Part shown: positions 62,473 to 64,000 of the stretch, piece by piece | Layout of the letters: each line of letters starts with the position of its first letter | How positions within the stretch are numbered: the stretch's first letter is position 1 | Assembly (NCBI GenBank): GCA_050117315.1 | Contig: JASFMY010000019.1 | Coordinates: 3,967 to 67,966, forward strand | Direction of reading: 5' to 3' | DNA: 64,000 nucleotides | Source: JANQIV01 sp050117315 | GTDB taxonomy: Bacteria; Bacteroidota; Ignavibacteria; Ignavibacteriales; Melioribacteraceae | Made by a program: the position numbers and the translations under genes | Notes under the pieces: generated by a model | The model's database searches: none | Seen by the model: the letters and a program-made list of their open reading frames with translations, nothing else | What the model was told of the DNA's origin: nothing

Positions 62473-63270
62473 TTATTTCACTTTTTTTTGCGAATAAATA
62501 AGAAAATCTTTCTGTCGTATTTGTTCTTTTATTTTCTGCGATATAGAATCCGGCGATTTGTATTGAGGCAGGCTATTATAAAGAGCAGTAACTTTTTCCA
62601 AGTCTTTTAGTTCCGATTTTATATGCAGTGAAATATCCGGCGGGTAGGAGTGATTCGCTTTAATCCAATTTTGTTTCAAGGAAAAGTTAATTAGATTTTC
62701 GCACCTGCATTTATTTTGAGGATTATATAACGAACAGTTCTTACAAAGAAACTCCTTAATACTTTTACGAGCTCGGTGAATCAAAGTCCTAGTTGCACTC
62801 TCCGATTTCTCTAATATCTTCGCAGTTTCCTTAAGTTGTACATTTAAAACAATGTTTAGAATAAAAGCTAATCTTTGGTAAAAAGACAAGCAGTTTAATA
62901 ATCCTATTAAGCAGCCTTCTTTTATTTGGATAAAATAATTACGTTTTTCTATTTCGTTTATTTGTTCATCAAAATAAGAACTGTGTTGATAAATAAGTTT
63001 CTCCATATTTGAGACTTTGCTTCGTTTTTTATTTTCTAAATATCTCAGACAATTATTTTTGGCAATTGAATAAAGCCATGTATAAATGTGACTTTCACCC
63101 CTAAATTTTTCAATATTCATATAGCCGTTTATAAAAGTTTCCTGCGTAATATCTTCAGCTATCTCCTTATCCCCTGTCATTTTAAAAGCGAGGTTGTATA
63201 TTTTATCTTTGTGTTCGTAAAATACACCGGAAAAAACTTGCTCTATTTTTGTTTCTTGTAAATGACTCAT
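62473..63270 (-). CDS. ECF-type RNA polymerase sigma factor with cysteine-rich tail
   Basis: About 265 residues from the ATG at 63270 (MSHLQETKI). Region 2 reads AEDITQETFINGYMNIEKFRGES and TWLYSIAKNNCLRYL; region 4 reads LKETAKILEKSESATRTLIHRARKSIKEF. After this a CKNCSLYNPQNKCRCENLI segment with four to five Cys could bind a metal or sense redox state, and about 75 further residues follow, which is unusual for a plain ECF factor. No anti-sigma gene is beside it. It heads the group with the RHH, SDR and methyltransferase genes. Confidence 0.88.
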   Translation of the reverse strand: MSHLQETKIEQVFSGVFYEHKDKIYNLAFKMTGDKEIAEDITQETFINGYMNIEKFRGESHIYTWLYSIAKNNCLRYLENKKRSKVSNMEKLIYQHSSYFDEQINEIEKRNYFIQIKEGCLIGLLNCLSFYQRLAFILNIVLNVQLKETAKILEKSESATRTLIHRARKSIKEFLCKNCSLYNPQNKCRCENLINFSLKQNWIKANHSYPPDISLHIKSELKDLEKVTALYNSLPQYKSPDSISQKIKEQIRQKDFLIYSQKKVK

Positions 63271-63285
63271 ATTAAATTTAGGCAA

Positions 63286-63572
63286 TTATGTAAAATTAGG
63301 TCTAAAAGCAAATTTATACTAAGCTTAGTTTTTTCAATCTCGTTTACGTAAATTCCAGACGAAAAAAGTTTTTTGATATTTCTAACTCTTCACGGATATG
63401 ATTTTGAGAAATTTTTCTTATAGATTCTATAATGGAATCATTTTCAGGAATTTACTCATATTCAAACTTTATTATATAATTATTTTGAGGAAGTGATTCA
63501 AATCTATATTGTCACTCCAATAGAATTAATATAATCCGTTGGTCAAATTACATACATTACGGTCAATAAACC
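63286..63572. other. Non-coding AT-rich gap between sigma factor and transposon end
   Basis: No gene or structured RNA is recognised here. It should contain the promoter of the sigma factor gene. Confidence 0.4.
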
Positions 63573-63617
63573 ACTATGGACTACAAGTCCATAGTTTTTG
63601 TTAAGACTGAAAGTCTT
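63573..63617. repeat. Terminal hairpins of an IS200/IS605-type element
   Basis: ACTATGGACT (63573-63582) and AGTCCATAGT (63586-63595) form a perfect 10-bp stem with loop ACA. AAGACT (63603-63608) and AGTCTT (63612-63617) form a second stem. They lie immediately past the decayed transposase stop, where IS200/IS605 elements keep their end hairpins. Confidence 0.65.
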
Positions 63618-64000
63618 TATTCTATTATGAAATTCGATTCATCTTCGTCATTTGGTTTTCTATGGTCTTCCAAATACTCATTAAGCATTTCATCGGTTAT
63701 CTTTCCTCTACTCCAACATCCATAACCCATCCCCCAAAAGTGACTCCCAAATACCTTTTGCTTAACTCCGGGAATTCTTGCTCTAACTTTCTTGTACTTC
63801 TTCCTTGGAGCTTCTTTACCTATTTACTTATCGATAACGACGGTAGATAATTTAGATGAATATCAACATGATCTTTCCAGATGACTCCTTTGAGTATTAC
63901 TACATCTTCTGATTCGCATATTTGTTTTATTTATTGTTCGACAACGTATTTTTATATCTCCTTCAAGTACCGAATATCTATACTTGGTTGACCATACTAT
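63617..64000 (-). pseudogene. Decayed IS200/IS605 TnpA (Y1) transposase, runs off window
   Basis: Fragments in different frames add up to a TnpA: VWSTKYRYSVLEGDIKIRC near the window edge (matching VWxTKYRYxVLxGD), then IKQICESEDVVILKGVIWKDHVDIHL (ends given; the HUH motif would be HVH, here HVD), VKKLQGRSTRKLEQEFPELSKRYLG, and HFWGMGYGCWSRGKITDEMLNEYLE. At least three frameshifts and an in-frame stop separate them. The start is outside the window or lost. It is inactive. Confidence 0.8.

Noticed and set aside
1..64000. CRISPR arrays, tRNA or rRNA genes, prophage modules
   Set aside because: No regularly spaced repeats, no cloverleaf or rRNA stretch, and no phage structural genes were seen.

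Overview
The window looks like a chromosome segment of a low-GC member of the Bacteroidota/Chlorobiota/Ignavibacteriota group, most likely Ignavibacteriales. Evidence read directly: secreted proteins end in type IX secretion (T9SS) sorting domains of the NYPNPFNP type, a PorV/PorQ-like barrel is present, and lipoprotein signals, a TonB-dependent receptor and RND/MMPL envelope pumps are frequent. No rRNA, tRNA or CRISPR array was seen. This assignment is an inference from gene content.

Region 1 (1-26100, all on the minus strand, very tight spacing) is one glycan-use locus. From promoter to distal end it holds a GntR/UTRA repressor with a repeated operator, an ABC sugar importer, a TonB-dependent receptor, T9SS-exported proteins with a PorV/Q barrel, a secreted GH38 mannosidase-like enzyme, DUF4185-like proteins, a six-hairpin glycosidase, a lipoprotein esterase, a ROK sugar kinase, a mannose-6-phosphate isomerase-like protein with an extra N-terminal domain, the MalK-type ATPase and a second, cytoplasmic GH38 enzyme that runs off the window. 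The contents point to a mannose-containing glycan. Two protein families occur as an exported copy plus a copy without a signal peptide.

Region 2 (26100-28760) is a mobile-DNA scar: a frameshifted MNT-HEPN toxin/antitoxin fusion, an lgt gene sitting like an integron cassette between two palindromic attC-like sites, and a truncated group II intron reverse transcriptase.

Region 3 (30277-40878) is the most interesting part: an overlapping minus-strand operon with a nucleotidyltransferase, an MlaE-MlaF-MlaD lipid transporter, an ATP-grasp protein whose metal-site pattern resembles inositol polyphosphate 5/6-kinases (ITPK), a class III aminotransferase, a CDP-alcohol phosphatidyltransferase, a Gfo/Idh/MocA dehydrogenase, an LPG-flippase-like membrane protein, a HAD phosphatase and myo-inositol-phosphate synthase. 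I read it as synthesis, modification and transport of an inositol-derived lipid.

Region 4 (40879-64000) carries regulatory debris (ArsR remnants, twin palindromes), a frameshifted adenylate/guanylate cyclase, a TetR-controlled RND tripartite pump, a TetR-MATE pair, an orphan histidine kinase, an H-type lectin-OmpA fusion, a truncated cyclase membrane domain, a TetR-MMPL-LolA-barrel lipid export cluster with two matching operators, an ECF sigma factor group with an SDR that has lost its catalytic residues, and a decayed IS200/IS605 transposase at the right edge.
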